DNA of 64,000 bases, taken from the NCBI RefSeq assembly GCF_932526225.1, contig NC_064035.1, positions 15,794,469-15,858,468 on the forward strand, written 5' to 3'. Origin of the DNA: Nematostella vectensis. Its lineage: Eukaryota > Cnidaria > Anthozoa > Actiniaria > Edwardsiidae. Below are positions 1 to 15,100 of this stretch, in pieces (positions within the stretch are counted from its first letter, which is position 1; each line of letters begins with the position of its first letter). The notes below the pieces were generated by a model. It was not told the DNA's origin, searched no databases, and was given only the letters and a program-made list of their open reading frames with translations. The translations under genes and the position numbers were made by a program.

Positions 1-154
1 TGGTGTGGTGTGTTTCTCATCTGTTAGGCAGTACCTTTATTTGCCATGCAAGAGAGTGGTACATGTTTTATAACTCGGATGACCAGACTACTGGTGCAAT
101 TGTTATGTGTATCCTTTTCTCTATAAAATTCCTCAGATATTTCTTCATTTTCAG

Positions 155-3100
155 GAAACTGGTTTCACTAAAGTCCTGGTGCTCTTTGCTACTTTTACGG
201 AAGGTGAAAAAAAAAACACATTGCCACCCTTACTTTATAAACTGTATGACAATTTATGCCATTTCTTTTGTGTCGTTTATTTTAGTAAAAAGCCACAACC
301 CTCTAGTGAGGAACTTCAAACTGTACCAAAACCATGAAGATTTTGAATTGAAGAAGCTGTTGATGAACACGTTAATCTTGCTGAGTCACGACTGCACTGC
401 CAGTCAGGTAAGAGACCTTCTAATCCATCATAAGTCTTGTAGCATCATTTCGTTTGGGACATTTCTACAGTAAATGTTCTCAAACATTTGGAGTTCTGTG
501 AGCACAAAGGGACAAGAAATATTAGCCTGCATAGCAAGCGTTTCTGTGTGTTTTGAGCAAAGGAAAACCCAGAGAAACAGAGGAAACCGGAAAGAAGTTC
601 GATATGCCTCATTTTGGCCAGGCGAAACATGGGGCGAGCGCAAAAAAGTACGGGCGGGGAGGGGGGGAAAGAAGGAAATGCTTGCCAGCAGCCCTTGAGG
701 ATTTGAATAACACCTCATGACATATTTACAAACATGCGATATAAAAAAGAATTGCTCTGCCCCCTTTTTCACAAGCTCACGCGCAAGTCGTCGTCATTCA
801 CAGCTAGACTTTATTAGTGCGGACCTCTGAAACTGCTAGAAGAAAACATTGCAAAAAGTAAAGCTGTACGACAAATTACTACATATTTAAAGTAAAAGAG
901 AATGTTAAAGAATTATCAGGCATATTTGGTAAAGCGTTTGGGGTCAGTACAAAAACTTTACAAAAATTGTTATTGATAAATCAAACACAGCGCGCGCTCG
1001 TCAACTTTCAGCAGCTGCGTAATTGCAGACTTTTGCTCTTGCTTCCTGACTGAAACCCTTGGTAGCTAGAAATTCTATCGCTACTCTTATATTTCAGTCT
1101 TCTTGTTGTTCTGTCGCCATTCTAAAAGTTATGAAGAACAAGGCTGAGTTGATGTGCGATATGTCAATCATTCTTCTAGATCCCGCTCCAATCACAGGCC
1201 GCTATTTCCCCGTTCGTTGGCGAACAGGAAAATTCAAAACCACAAGGGCTGCTGGCAAGCGTTCCCTTCTTTCCCCTCCCCCTCCTGTTTTTTTGCTCTT
1301 GCCCCATTTTTCCCCGCTGTTAAAATCTCGCTCATCGAACTTCCCGGCGGTTTCTGGGTTTCTTTGCACTCAAAACACACAAGAACGCTTGCTACGCAGA
1401 CTAAAGAAATATTGGATCATCTTCCACACACTCCAGTGAACCTTGGCTGTCACACAATGGAAAACGAAACGTTTTATACCAAACATTGTATAATAACTTT
1501 AAAGTCTGTATAACCTTTCAGAATTTATAGATTTGGTCAATTCTTTCTAATATTCATGTAGATATCATAAAACGGGCGGTTGTGCAAGTAATTCAAATCT
1601 ACAATATTGATTTAGTTTGGTCAACCAAACTAAGGCCCTAGTAGTCATTTGTGACATATAGATCAAGATGTGAATTAAATTACATTATATCAGAAGGCTT
1701 GTCTCTGTACTCAGCATCTAACACTGGACTAAACTCGTGTTAAGTATTGATAATGGGGCAAGACATTTTGTAGTAACGAGAATTATCTGATTTGCAGATC
1801 ATGTCAGAAGGCCGAGTTCTCTTGTCTTTGTTAGAGTATGTCAAACCTAACGACAACCTCTCATCCCCTGACTGGTCTCCTGCTCAGTTTGAAGAACTTC
1901 AGCTACAGGTACTGTCCTGTGAATCTTTCCTATGCCAAGTTTAACAGTATGTTAATAATGGTGTTACGTCAAGTACCCATTGCAAATAGTTTTTGTAGTT
2001 GTTTCTTGTCAAACTCTGATGTTTAATGTGTGAATTATTGTTAAGGCCCTGGACACTCTATGTACAATTGGTCCTTTGTGCATAGAGGACTACATGACAT
2101 GTCAGGGAAATACTCGACTGTTGATGCTTCTGGAGTGGTGTGTAGGACAAGGTAAGGTCATGGATTTAAGTGTCTTGGAATGGCCGGAATGGCTTCTCTA
2201 GGTTCTTAGGTCAGGGAAGGCCTTACCTTCAAGTGTGAATCAGGAAAATTTATATACATGTGATAGCGCAGGGGCCATTGTGGAATGTTAGCCTTCTTCT
2301 TAGTTTGTTGTGTGAGAATAGAGGCGTTTGTCCATTTACACACTCACGCATGTGTACTCATCACATCTATGTGTATGAAAATTGCTGTACCAAGTATTTG
2401 TACCACAAATATGTAAATTATCCCTCATAGCGGACTATGGTGGTCATGGCAACAGTTACCATGGTAGCGGAGGCCGTGGTAACAAGCGAGCCCAGATGCG
2501 TTTTGTGTTGCGGCTGTTGCGGAGTATGGTGTCCGTGGGTGACGAGGGTGTGAACCAAGACTGCATTGACCAAGGCGCTATTCATCAGTTGGTTGGTATG
2601 TACAGACTGCAAGAATTGGCCAACTCCAACTTCTGCTTCATAAGTTTTGACTATATCTTCGGATGATGAATAGCAATTCTACTGGTAAACACCAGCGCGC
2701 TCAAACAAAATAGGAAATTGATCCAGACAACATTTTTTTCGAAAATGCCAAAATTGATAAAATGTTTTGGCCCTTGTTACCACGGGATGTGAGTTTAGAT
2801 GAAGAATACAGTACTTGCATTTTGATGCACAAAAGGGGAAGCACAAGTCGGCAAAATATAACTTTTAAACATGCTCTTTTTAGGGAAGTAAATACAAAAA
2901 GAAAAACAAAACTTGTCATAAGCAGCAGAATTTCTTAGATTTTGAGTTGCCTTTTGTCTTTGGTGTGGGTTTGGTGTTTCTTAAAACGATCAAATTCTAA
3001 AGGATCTCTTTTTAGAACAATGCGAAATTTTAAACCCTGTTAAACCCCTGTTTAACCAAAAGTAAGAAAACCAACCCTTTTTTCCCCGAAGGTATCTTGT

Positions 3101-6100
3101 TGAATGCCAGCACCAGTCCTGATGACAACGATGTGATTGATATTGAAATGCAGTGCGACATGCTGATCATCGTATCCACCCTTTGTGAGGGTGATATACA
3201 CCGCAAGGTAGATACTTTCTTATCGACTAGCAGGGTCTACCCATATGATTATTATAGGAAGTTCCAGGCCGCTATCCCTATTGATGTTGATAGTACCTCC
3301 AGGTCGCTATTCCTATTGATGTTGATAGTACCTCCAGGTCGCTATCCCTATTGATGTTATTGGGACCTCAAGGCCGCTATCCCTTTTGATGTTATTGGGA
3401 CCTCCAGGCTGCTATCCCTATTGATGTTATTGGGACCTCAAGGCCGCTATCCCTATTGATGTTATTGGGACCTCCAGGCCGCTATCCCTATTGATGTTAT
3501 TGGGACCTCCAGGCCGCTATCCCTATTGATGTTGTTAGTACCTCCAGGCTGCTATCCCTATTGTTGTTGATAGTACCTCCAGGCCGCTATCCCTATTGAT
3601 GTTGATAGTACCTACTGGCCGCTATCCCTATTGTTGTTGTTAGTACCTCCAGGCCGCTATCCCTATTGTTGTTATTGGGACCTCCAGGTCGCTATCCCTA
3701 TTGATGTTGATGGGACCTCCAGGCCGCTATCCCTATTGATGTTGATAGTACCTCCAGGCCGCTATCCCTATTGATGTTGATGGGACCTCCAGGCAGCTAT
3801 CGCTATTGATGTTGTTAGTTCCTCCAGGTCGCTATCCCTATTGATGTTGATAGTACCTCCAGGTCACTATCCCTTTTGATGTTATTGGGACCTACAGGCC
3901 GCTATACCCATTGATGTTATTGGGACCTCCAGGTCGCTATCCCTATTGTTGTTGATGGGACCTCCAGGCAGCTATCCCTATTGTAGTTGATGGGACCTCC
4001 AGGCCGCTATCCCTATTGATGTTGATGGGACCTCCAGGCCGCTATCCCTATTGATGTTGATAGTACCTCAAGGCCGCTATCCCTATTGATGTTGATAGTA
4101 CCTCCAGGCCGCTATCCCTATTGTTGTTGTTAGTACCTCCAGGCCGCTATCCCTATTGTTGTTGATGGGACCTCCAGGCCGCTATCCCCATTGATGTTAT
4201 TGGGACCTCCAGGCCGCTATCCCTTTTGATGTTATTGGGACCTCCAGGCCGCTATCCCTATTGTTGTTATTGGGACCTCCAGGTCGCTATCCCTATTGAT
4301 GTTATTGGGACCTCCAGGCCGCTTTCCCTATTGATGTTGTTAGTACCTCCAGGCCGCTATCCCTATTGTTGTTGTTAGTACCTCCAGGTCGCTATCCCTA
4401 TTGTTGTTGTTAGTACCTCCAGGCCGCTATCCCTATTGTTGTTGTTAGTACCTCCAGGTCGCTATCCCCATTGATGTTATTGGGACCTCCAGGCCGCTAT
4501 CCCTATTGATGTTGATGGGACCTCCAGGCCGCTATCCCTATTGATGTTGATAGTACCTCCAGGCCGCTATCCCTATTGATGTTGATAGTACCTCCAGGCC
4601 GCTATCCCTATTGATGTTATTGGGACCTCCAGGCCGCTATCCCTATTGGATGTTGATAGTACCTCCAGGCCGCTATCCCTTTTGTTGTTTATGGGACCTC
4701 CAGGCCGCTATCCCTATTGATGTTGATATGACCTCCAGGCCGCTTTCCCTGCTGGTGTTGGGATTCTCACTATCGGTGTTATTGGGAAAAAAAACTGCTC
4801 TTTTTTTTTATAGGAGTTATTTGGCGTTAGTGGTGTCCAGGTAGTAATTGAATACCTCAAGAAAGACCCAAGCAAAATCAATAGTCCTCTCGGTCATCAC
4901 AAGCTGTTACTGGCCACTGTGGATTGTATTTGGTAAGATTGAACTTGTGCCAAGCTTAACACTCTTGGGCAGTGAAAGATTTCCTTGAAGAGAATGACTT
5001 TTGTCCTAAAGAAAAGTTATTTGACCAATATAAGGATGTCAAATGTATTCTCGTGACACGTATACAACTGCCTGTCGTTGATTGTTCGAAAGTCCTTCCT
5101 TTCTGGATCGTTGTTAGCTGTCCTTATTAAAAGTGGTCAATGCTTAGTTACGCTAAGTGGTGTGTGCTGTAGTTTTCTGCGAGTACCTTCTGTTAATCAC
5201 ATCGTTTGTCATCGTTAACACTCAGTACAATGTTTTTCCTACTCAAGGCTATATAGGATATCAGAAATTTTACCAATGTCCTCTTTCCACAGGCACATTA
5301 CTCTTCGCTTTTATTTTACACATCCATGTAAACTTCTTTTTTTCCCCTGAAAAAAGGTCTGCCGTTCTAGGCTCCTTTATCACAGAGCAAGTGTTCTTGG
5401 AAAGTGAAGGGATTTTCTATCTTCTTGACTTGCTGGAGGTATGCTAACCATGATGACAGCCTTGTGATATATTTGATGGTTTGAAGATCGATCCTATCTT
5501 ATTCTTTTTTTGTGTTGTTCCCTACAGGTTTGCCCCAGTACCATGCAACACCTTGTGCTAGGTTGTCTTGTAGACCTGTGTGAAAACCAGAAGGTGCGCT
5601 AAAGAATCATTAGTTTTGGGTTTCTTTTAAAAGCTGATATAACCTTTACAACGACCTATCCGGAATCACGGATAATGGGCTCTCCCACGGTTGTACTAAG
5701 AAACTGCGGAAAAATATGACAGAGTACAACAAAACAAAAAAAAATCTTGTTGATTTCAACAAGTCATTTTTCTTATATGATTTTTCCTGATATGCGGAGG
5801 ATCTAGTTTAGTTTGAAGGTTTGAGCGAACGTAGACAGCATATATTTTCAAACGCAAAGAGTGGTATATTCAATCCATTCTCATCGTTCCATTTGAGATG
5901 CGCAAATAGAAAAGTATTTGTCTGTCAGATCATAGGTAAATAATAAATCTTAAATGATTGTTTTGATTATCCGGTGGTAGGTGTTGCCGCATGTGTTGGC
6001 ATGGCGAGGAAAACAGGAGATAACAGTTTCCAAATTGCTTGTGAATCTGTGGAAGAAAGAGGAGGCTTCCATGGGGGTTTTGCGTGACAGCACAGGAGCT

Positions 6101-9100
6101 ATTGCAGGTAAAATGCCATCTATTACCGTCAACAAGAATTGCAAAAAGCCCCTATTAAAGTAGCAGTCGCACGCTTGTATTAAGAAGAAAATTGAAATAC
6201 TGGTTAACAAAACTGTGCAAAATCTGTTGGTTTACTTCCCTCAAGTGTGATAGATAGAAAGAAACCATATGTGACCCGGCAAAATAAAACGTACACAAGC
6301 GAAAAGCGTTTCTTGGACAATCTGGAAGACCAGCGGACTCTTTCTCTATAACGGGGAAACGACCTTCCTGATGATGAGGCTTCGCTTAGCTTCGCTGAAA
6401 TATCGTTCATAATCGCTCTTGTTCCCAGGGGACAATCGGAAGAAAATTATTTAAATGAATTATACTCGGAGGATCTAGTTGGATCTAAAGTACAATTTTA
6501 AACCCATTTCCATCCGCTTGATGTAAAGGTGTTCATACCACAATGTTGTATCTTTCTGAAAGACCAAAGGTGATTTGATAAACCTGGCCATTTAGTTATT
6601 CCCCATATTTGTAATAACTCGTAATCGTAAATCATTTTACAACAAATTACCCCTCTAACCAACCATTCTCTTTTTAATTGGCGCTTATTTTGCCTTAGAC
6701 CCAAAGAAACCGCTAGAAGGTCGTTTGCAGGAGCGTCAGGGAGTAATCCCACTTCCAGCTGACAGGCCAAGTCAATCTATTGTTGACGTGTCTGAGAACA
6801 TGCGCGCCAAGATTTTCTCCATGTTCTGCAAGATTGGTAGGTCACTTGAATAAGTCGTTTATGGTACATAGCTATTGCCCATTTAAGTACCCTTTTCGAC
6901 CTCTTTTAACAAAATATTCACAACAAGTAACACCCCGAGAATCTCTCTAGGCACTGTTACGTTGTTGATAAAGAAAATTGGCTAAAAAGTTGCAAGGCAC
7001 AGATACAACGAGTCGAAGGCAGAGGCAGGCGCCTCAGGCAGCCACCATACGACTCATGTCTGACCACGGAGCACAGCTTAGATCGAGTTCATCATTGTCT
7101 TTGATTTTCTTGTTCTTGTTTTCTTGGTGGTGACGTGCTGATAAGAAAGCAGCTTTCGCAGTGAATCACTTCTCTCATTCCAACTGCTCGAGATACTGTA
7201 GTCGAGCTATACATAAATGACCACTGGCTTTCTTGAAGTTATTCGTTTTTATCATGGTCTAATCATTCACTGGGGCGCCAGTGCCACACAATTCAATCCA
7301 AAATACCTCCTTCACATACAAATAACTTGAAACATGTGGAGAATTTACAAAAACATGGTCCCATCTTATATACAGTATTGAAAATCGCGATGAAAGAAAA
7401 CAAAATTGTTACCCCCTGTACTAACCCTAATAATGATGGTTTTACCGCATTCGTCATGTTACTTGTTTATTAGGGTTCAACGCGCTTCCTGGTCTGTCCA
7501 CTGCGGATTACGTCACCATTGCTCTTATCGAAAAGTACTTGGATTTTAAGGTGATTCTAATATTGTATCGAAGTTGATAAGAAATTTTGTTTTGTTTTTA
7601 CCTAATACAAAGCTTAACGAAATTCCAAATTATAATTGCAAGGAATACATTTCACAGAAAAGGTCTGAAAAATGTGGCTACTGAGCATTTCTATATGCTG
7701 TATTTCATCTATGCCATTGGTTGTTATATCGCCATTTTTATACTATGCTTTTCAAGTATTTGTCATTCTTTATTCCAGGACTCCAGACAATAACTTAAAA
7801 GCTTACTTATATCTGCTTGATTATTAAGATGGGTGAGGTTTGGCAAGAAATCAAAGTGGAGTTGGAGCAGGAAAATATTCGACCTGTTACACCTGATGCT
7901 GAGTGCCTTAATGAGATAACCAAACTACTGGATGAAAGAGCCAATGATGTTGCAGCAGCCCAGGTAATATACGTTAATTGAAGTGATGTGATGATTATAA
8001 AGATGGTGATAATGATAGTGATGATGATGATGGTCAAGGCGATGGTGATGCTGGTGATGATGGTGGTGATGCTAATGGTGGTGATGGTGGTGATGGGGAT
8101 GGTGGCTATGGTGATGAGGATAGGATAATGGTGGTGATATGATTTATTACATTTTCCTTTTTTTTGTTGGCTCAGGTACAGTTAATGCAAACCCAGAAAA
8201 ACCAAGACCTCATTGAAGAAGAGGAACAATACGAAATGGTAAATCATTTTAATCACAAATGGTTAAATGATACAAAATACTCACTATGTATTTATGATAT
8301 TGCTCCTTAGATCAAGGAAAATCATCGGCAAGAGGAAAAGGCATACCGCGATTTTTGTGATTTCGTGACAAGAACGTCAGATTATACAGTTCTAAAGGTA
8401 GGGATGTCACCTCAAAAAACTGGCTTATGAACCTTCCTGGAAAGTATATACTTTAATTTAATGTTTTGTTGTTGTACTACCGGCTTTCAGTATGCAGTGC
8501 TGGGGGTTATCCCTATACAATACTAGCGGTCATACAGTACAGCCTGGAAGAAAGTTAACAGCGTCGCGCGTGTTCTTTGCGCGTATTTTGAGTGTAGTTT
8601 GAGTGTAGTTCATGCGCGGATTTTGCGTGTAAAACGCTGAGTGTACTACACGATCGGTGCGTGTATATTTCCTTTGTTATGCAGGAATGTTGGCTATTGT
8701 TCGCTTGAATTTTTAATGCAGGGAGAACTATCGATAATGCCGAAAATACTTTCATACGAAAGCCACATGAAACGAGGACGTTTTAGTTAAAGCGTATGGC
8801 ATGTATGCATTATAATAACGTGGTACGTTGTTCGTTCTCTCGGCTTGCGTACGGCGAAACTAATTGAGTGCTTTACCGATTGTGAAGATCTTTATAGCAA
8901 ATTCAAGCTTAGTTATAGAGGTTTTTTTTCGAGGGGTCTGTTTGATGCGCGAGTTTAAAAGCAAGAGAAAACAGTCATAGCTTAGTTGCTACCGACATTG
9001 CACTATCATTGTTTTGCAAAGGCAAGCGAAGATCAGTTGTCACCTCGCTCTCTCGGCTTGCGTACGGCTCAAACTAATCGACTACTTTACCGATTGCGAC

Positions 9101-12100
9101 GTTCTTTATGGAAAATTAAAGCTAAGATATAGAGGATTCTTTTTCGAGGGGTCTGTTTGATGCGCGAGTTTCTAGCAATAAAAAAAACTGTTATAGTTTA
9201 CAGTAGTTGCCGCCGACATTACACTGTCTTTGTTTTGCAAAGGCAAGCGAAGATCAATTGTCACCTCGCTCACTTGGCTTGCGTACGGCCCAAACTAAAC
9301 CAACTGCTTTACCGATTGCGACGTTCTTATAGCAAATTAAAGCTAAGATATAGAGGATTCGTTTTCGAGGGGTCTGTTTGATGCGCGGGTTTAATAGCAA
9401 GAAAAAGCAATCAAATTTTAGTTGCCGCCGACATTAACATTCTGATGTCGTCAATGTTTTACAACAGCGTTTTCAACAAGCGAAATTTACGACACTTCCT
9501 AAACACAACAACATGTCATGCAAGTGAAAAACAACTAAATGTAGTGTCTGACTAGCCGGCGAGACTTTGTATACAGTGACTAGACTAGATGGATCTTCTA
9601 GCCGGCGAGACTTTGTATACAGTGACGTAACGGTTACCGCGTGCAGTTCTGGCGGGTTTTCCGTGTGCAGTACTGGCGGTTTTTCGCTTGTACTTCTGAC
9701 GGTTACCGCGTGCAGTACTAGCGGGTTTTCCGTGTGCAGTACTGGCGGTTTTTCCCTGTGCAGTACTAGTGACGGTTTTCCGCTTGTACTTCTGGCGGTT
9801 ACCACGTGCAGTACTGGCGAGTTTTCCGTGTGCAGTACTGGCGGTTTTTCCGTGTGCAGTACTAGTGACGGTTTTCCGCTTGTACTTCTGACGGTTACCG
9901 CGTGCAGTTCTGGCGGGTTTTTCCGCGAGCAGTACTGGCGGTTATTCCGTGTGCAGTACTAGTGACGGTTTTCCGCTTGTACTTCTGACGGTTATCGCGT
10001 GCAGTAATGACGGGTTTTCCGTGTGCAGTACTGGCGGTTTTTCCGTGTGCAGTACTAGTGACGGTTTTCCGCTTGTACTTCTGACGGTTACTGCGTGCAG
10101 TACTGGCGGGTTTTCCGTGTGCAGTACTGGCGGTTATTCCGTGTGCAGTACTAGTGACGGTTTTCCGCTTGTAGTTCTGACGGTTACCGCGTGCAGTACT
10201 GGCGGGTTTTCCGTGTGCAGTACTGGCGGTTATTCCGTGTGCAGTACTAGTGACGGTTTTCCGCTTGTACTTCTGACGGTTACCGCGTGCAGTACTGGCG
10301 GGTTTTCCGTGTGCAGTACTAGTGACGGTTTTCCCCTTGTACTTCTGACGGTTACCACGTGCAGTACTGGCGAGTTTTCCGTGTGCAGTACTGGCGGTTT
10401 TTCCGTGTGCAGTACTAGTGACGGTTTTCCGCTTGTACTTCTGACGGTTACTGCGTGCAGTACTGGCGGGTTTTCCGTGTGCAGTACTGGCGGTTATTCC
10501 GTGTGCAGTACTAGTGACGGTTTTCCGCTTGTAGTTCTGACGGTTACCGCGTGCAGTACTGGCGGGTTTTCCGTGTGCAGTACTGGCGGTTATTCCGTGT
10601 GCAGTACTAGTGACGGTTTTCCGCTTGTACTTCTGACGGTTACCGCGTGCAGTACTGGCGGTTTTTCCGTGTGCAGTACTAGTGACGGTTTTCCGCTTGT
10701 ACTTCTGACGGTTACCGCGTGCAGTAATGACGGGTTTTCCGTGTGCAGTACTGGCGGTTTTTCCGTGTGCAGTACTAGTGACGGTTTTCCGCTTGTAGTT
10801 CTGACGGTTACTGCGTGCAGTACTGGCGGGTTTTCCGTGTGCAGTACTGGCGGTTATTCCGTGTGCAGTACTAGTGACGGTTTTCCGCTTGTAGTTCTGA
10901 CGGTTATCGCGTGCAGTAATGACGGGTTTTCCGTGTGCAGTACTGGCGGTTTTTCCGTGTGCAGTACTAGTGACGGTTTTCCGCTTGTACTTCTGACGGT
11001 TACTGCGTGCAGTACTGGCGGGTTTTCCGTGTGCAGTACTGGCGGTTATTCCGTGTGCAGTACTAGTGACGGTTTTCCGCTTGTAGTTCTGACGGTTACC
11101 GCGTGCAGTACTGGCGGGTTTTCCGTGTGCAGTACTGGCGGTTATTCCGTGTGCAGTACTAGTGACGGTTTTCCGCTTGTACTTCTGACGGTTACCGCGT
11201 GCAGTACTGGCGGGTTTTCCGTGTGCAGTACTAGTGACGGTTTTCCCCTTGTACTTCTGACGGTTACCACGTGCAGTACTGGCGAGTTTTCCGTGTGCAG
11301 TACTGGCGGTTTTTCCGTGTGCAGTACTAGTGACGGTTTTCCGCTTGTACTTCTGACGGTTACTGCGTGCAGTACTGGCGGGTTTTCCGTGTGCAGTACT
11401 GGCGGTTATTCCGTGTGCAGTACTAGTGACGGTTTTCCGCTTGTAGTTCTGACGGTTACCGCGTGCAGTACTGGCGGGTTTTCCGTGTGCAGTACTGGCG
11501 GTTATTCCGTGTGCAGTACTAGTGACGGTTTTCCGCTTGTACTTCTGACGGTTACCGCGTGCAGTACTGGCGGTTTTTCCGTGTGCAGTACTAGTGACGG
11601 TTTTCCGCTTGTACTTCTGACGGTTACCGCGTGCAGTACTGGCGGTTTTTCCGGGTGCAGTACTGGCGGGCTTCCAGTGTGCTTCTCCAGTCTGGCTGGA
11701 TCTGAGTCATCCTTTGTTACATCTTCAGGATACGAAGCAGAAGCAGTTGCATACCATCGATGCATCACGGCTACCAGGCCGTGTCCCCTCGGGGTGAGTC
11801 GTGGCGTCAGATTACTCAGAACCTTGGAAACATCTGCGTATAAGAACCTAGAATTTTCAAGATCACAAATCAGGCTATTTAGGTTCTTAATTGGTTCTTA
11901 TTTTTTCATATACAATATACCGAACAATAATAATTATTGCTGAACATAGCATGCAAGTATTTAACTACAGTATGCAATGCACCAAACATTTATGAAAAGT
12001 ATCTTTCTTGTTATCAACCATATATCAGAATTTTGACAAAACATTTGAATGATATTTTAAATGCTTAAAAACCTATTCTTCCCCACACGGCTGATTAGTT

Positions 12101-15100
12101 TTTTTTTTTTTTTAAGGGTGTTACAATGCCAATTTTAGCCTGTAGGTTTTTAATCTCTAGGTTCCTTTACGCGGCTGTTTACTCTACTCCTTCTATGGTT
12201 CATACGAACCATAAAAAAAATTAGATTACTTAAAAGACTAAACATCCCACTTTTTTATGCGTTTACGCTGAGTTCTGCGTTGCATTATTCCAGTCATTTT
12301 ACGTTTTTCAGTTAAACTTGCAATGAACTAATGAGTAACTTTTTACTGGAGAAAACAGTTAAATATAGCAGAATCCAATTAATGAATGGCTGAGATATGT
12401 TATCTTTAAGATTTCCACCGAAAGAATTTTCGGTGACTATGTTATCATATGTATATGTTATATGTAGATTTCATTTTGCTATGAATTTAATTTTGTTGTA
12501 ATTTGTTTGACATATGCCTTTAACATGTTCTCAGAATGGCTCGACTACAAATGTAGTTAGATTTGTGCAATCTCCTTTTGACTGCCTTATTTCATTTTGG
12601 GGTTGGTTGGTCTGTCTGAAATAACGTTTGTAAGGCATGATTTCAATCCTGGCCTGGCCTCATTTATACGTAAAATTGTCATAAAGAGACGCATGCATGT
12701 ATGTGAAAATAAAATCATACCATGATCGCTAAATGCATTTTGACTTTTTATCAATTACAGGGAGCTGGATCATATGACTCTTCAAGAAAACTTGCAGGCC
12801 ACGGTAAGCTGACGTTAGTGAGAGATAAGTCAGTATGCAGGCGCATGGCGTTACAATTTGAAAATCGATATGGGAAAGTCAATAAAGGAAAGTATGTGGG
12901 GAAGTCAATAAAGATAAGTCTATATGAGAAAGTCAATATGGGAAAGTCAACAAAGATAAGTTAATATTGGAATGTCAATATAGATAAGTCAATATGGGAA
13001 AGTCAATAAAGGAAAGTAAATAAAGATAAGTCTATATGAGAAAGTCAATATGGGAAAGTCAATAAAGGAAGTCTGTATGGGAAAGTCAACAAAGATAAGT
13101 TAATATGGGAAAGTCAATATAGGAAAGTAAATAAAGATAAGTCAATATGGGAAAGTCAATAAAGGAAAGTATGTATGGGAAAGTCAACGAAGATAAGTTA
13201 ATATGGGAAAGTGAATATAGGAAAGTAAATAAAGATAAGTCAATATGGGAAAGTCAATAAAGGGAAGTAAGTATGGGAAAGTCAACAAAGATAAGTTAAT
13301 ATGGGAAAGTCAATATAGGAAAGTAAATAAAGATAAGTCAATATGGGAAAGTCAATAAAGGAAGTCTGTATGGGAAAGTCAATAAAGATAAGTCAATATG
13401 GGAAAGTCAATAAAGGAGAGTCTGTATGGGAAAGTCAACAAAGATAAGTCAATATGGGAAAGTCAATATAGGAAAGTAAATAAAGAAAAGTCAATATGGG
13501 AAGTCAATAAAGGGAAGTCTGTATTGGAAAGTCAATAAAGATAAGTCAATATGGGAATGTAAATAAAGGGAGTCTGTATGGGAAAGTCAATAAAGATAAG
13601 TCAATATGGGAATGTAAATAAAGAAAAGTCAATATGGGAAGTCAATAAAGGGAAGTCTGTATTGGAAAGTAAATAAAGATAAGTCTATATGGGAATGTAA
13701 ATAAAGGGAGTCTGTATGGGAAAGTCAATAAAGATAAGTCAATATGGGAATGTAAATAAAGGGAGTCTGTATGGGAAGTCAATAAAGATAAGTCAATATG
13801 GGAATGTAAATAAAGGGAGTCTATATGAGAAAGTCAATAAAGATAAGTCAATATGGGAATGTAAATAAAGAAAAGTCAATATGGGAAGTCAATAAAGGGA
13901 AGTCTGTATTGGAAAGTCAATAAAGATAAGTCAATATGGGAATGTAAATAAAGGGAGTCTGTATGGGAAAGTCAATAAAGATAAGTCAATATGGGAATGT
14001 AAATAAAGGGAGTCTATATGAGAAAGTCAATAAAGATAAGTCAATATGGGAATGTAAATAAAGGGAGTCTGTATGGGAAGTCAATAAAGATAAGTCAATA
14101 TGGGAATGTAAATAAAGGGAGTCTATATGAGAAAGTCAATAAAGATAAGTCAATATGGGAATGTAAATAAAGAAAAGTCAATATGGGAAGTCAATAAAGG
14201 GAAGTCTGTATTGGAAAGTCAATAAAGATAAGTCAATATGGGAATGTAAATAAAGGGAGTCTGTATGGGAAAGTCAATAAAGATAAGTCAATATGGGAAT
14301 GTAAATAAAGGGAGTCTGTATGAGAAAGTCAATAAAGATAAGTCTATATGGCAAAGTCAATATAGGAAAGTCAATAAAGGAAGTATGTATGGGAAAGTAA
14401 ATAAAGATAAGTCAATATGGGAAGTCAATAAAGGGAAGTCTGTATTGGAAAGTCAATAAAGATAAGTCAATATGGGAATGTAAATAAAGGGAGTCTATAT
14501 GAGAAAGTCAATAAAGATAAGTCAATATGGGAATGTAAATAAAGGGAGTCTATATGAGAAAGTCAATAAAGATAAGTCAATATGGGTGAGTCAGTATGGT
14601 AAGTCTGTATGGGAAAGTAAATAAAGATAAGTCAATATGGGAAGTCAATAAAGGGAAGTCTGTATTGGAAAGTCAATAAAGATAAGTCTATATGGCAATG
14701 TAAATAAAGGGAGTCAATATGGGAAAGTCAATAAAGATAAGTCAATATGGGTGAGTCAGTATGGTAAGTCAGTATGGGAAAGTCAATATGGGGAAATAAA
14801 TATGTGAATGTCAATATGGGAAAGTCATTATGGGAAATTCAGTATGGAAAAGACAATATGGAAAAGTCAATATGGGGAAATCAATATGGGAAAGAGTACG
14901 TGTCGTCAACGGATTTGGCAAAGGTTTTGTCTTTTTTTTGGTGTTATATTACCGCTGAAATGGCCTGGCGTTAGCGATGAAAAGACCGGGTTGGGTAGAC
15001 ACGTGTGTACGAGTAATTATATTAAACTCATTATCAAAAAGTAGCCACGGGCTTGTGCTTACCTATCAACACAGGTGGGTTATGTTACTTTTCCTGTTAG

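Noticed and set aside
7013-7110. Segment shared with 39370-39440 (ggcagccaccatacgactca type)
   Set aside because: A real dispersed repeat, but no ends, inverted repeats or coding part could be defined, so I did not list it as an element.
9949-11943. 664-codon plus-strand open frame with Cys-Ser-Thr-Gly-Gly repeats
   Set aside because: It follows exactly the 72/96-bp minisatellite, whose units are multiples of three. It has no start context or domain and lies in a CFAP69 intron, overlapping the real exon at 11729-11793 in another frame.
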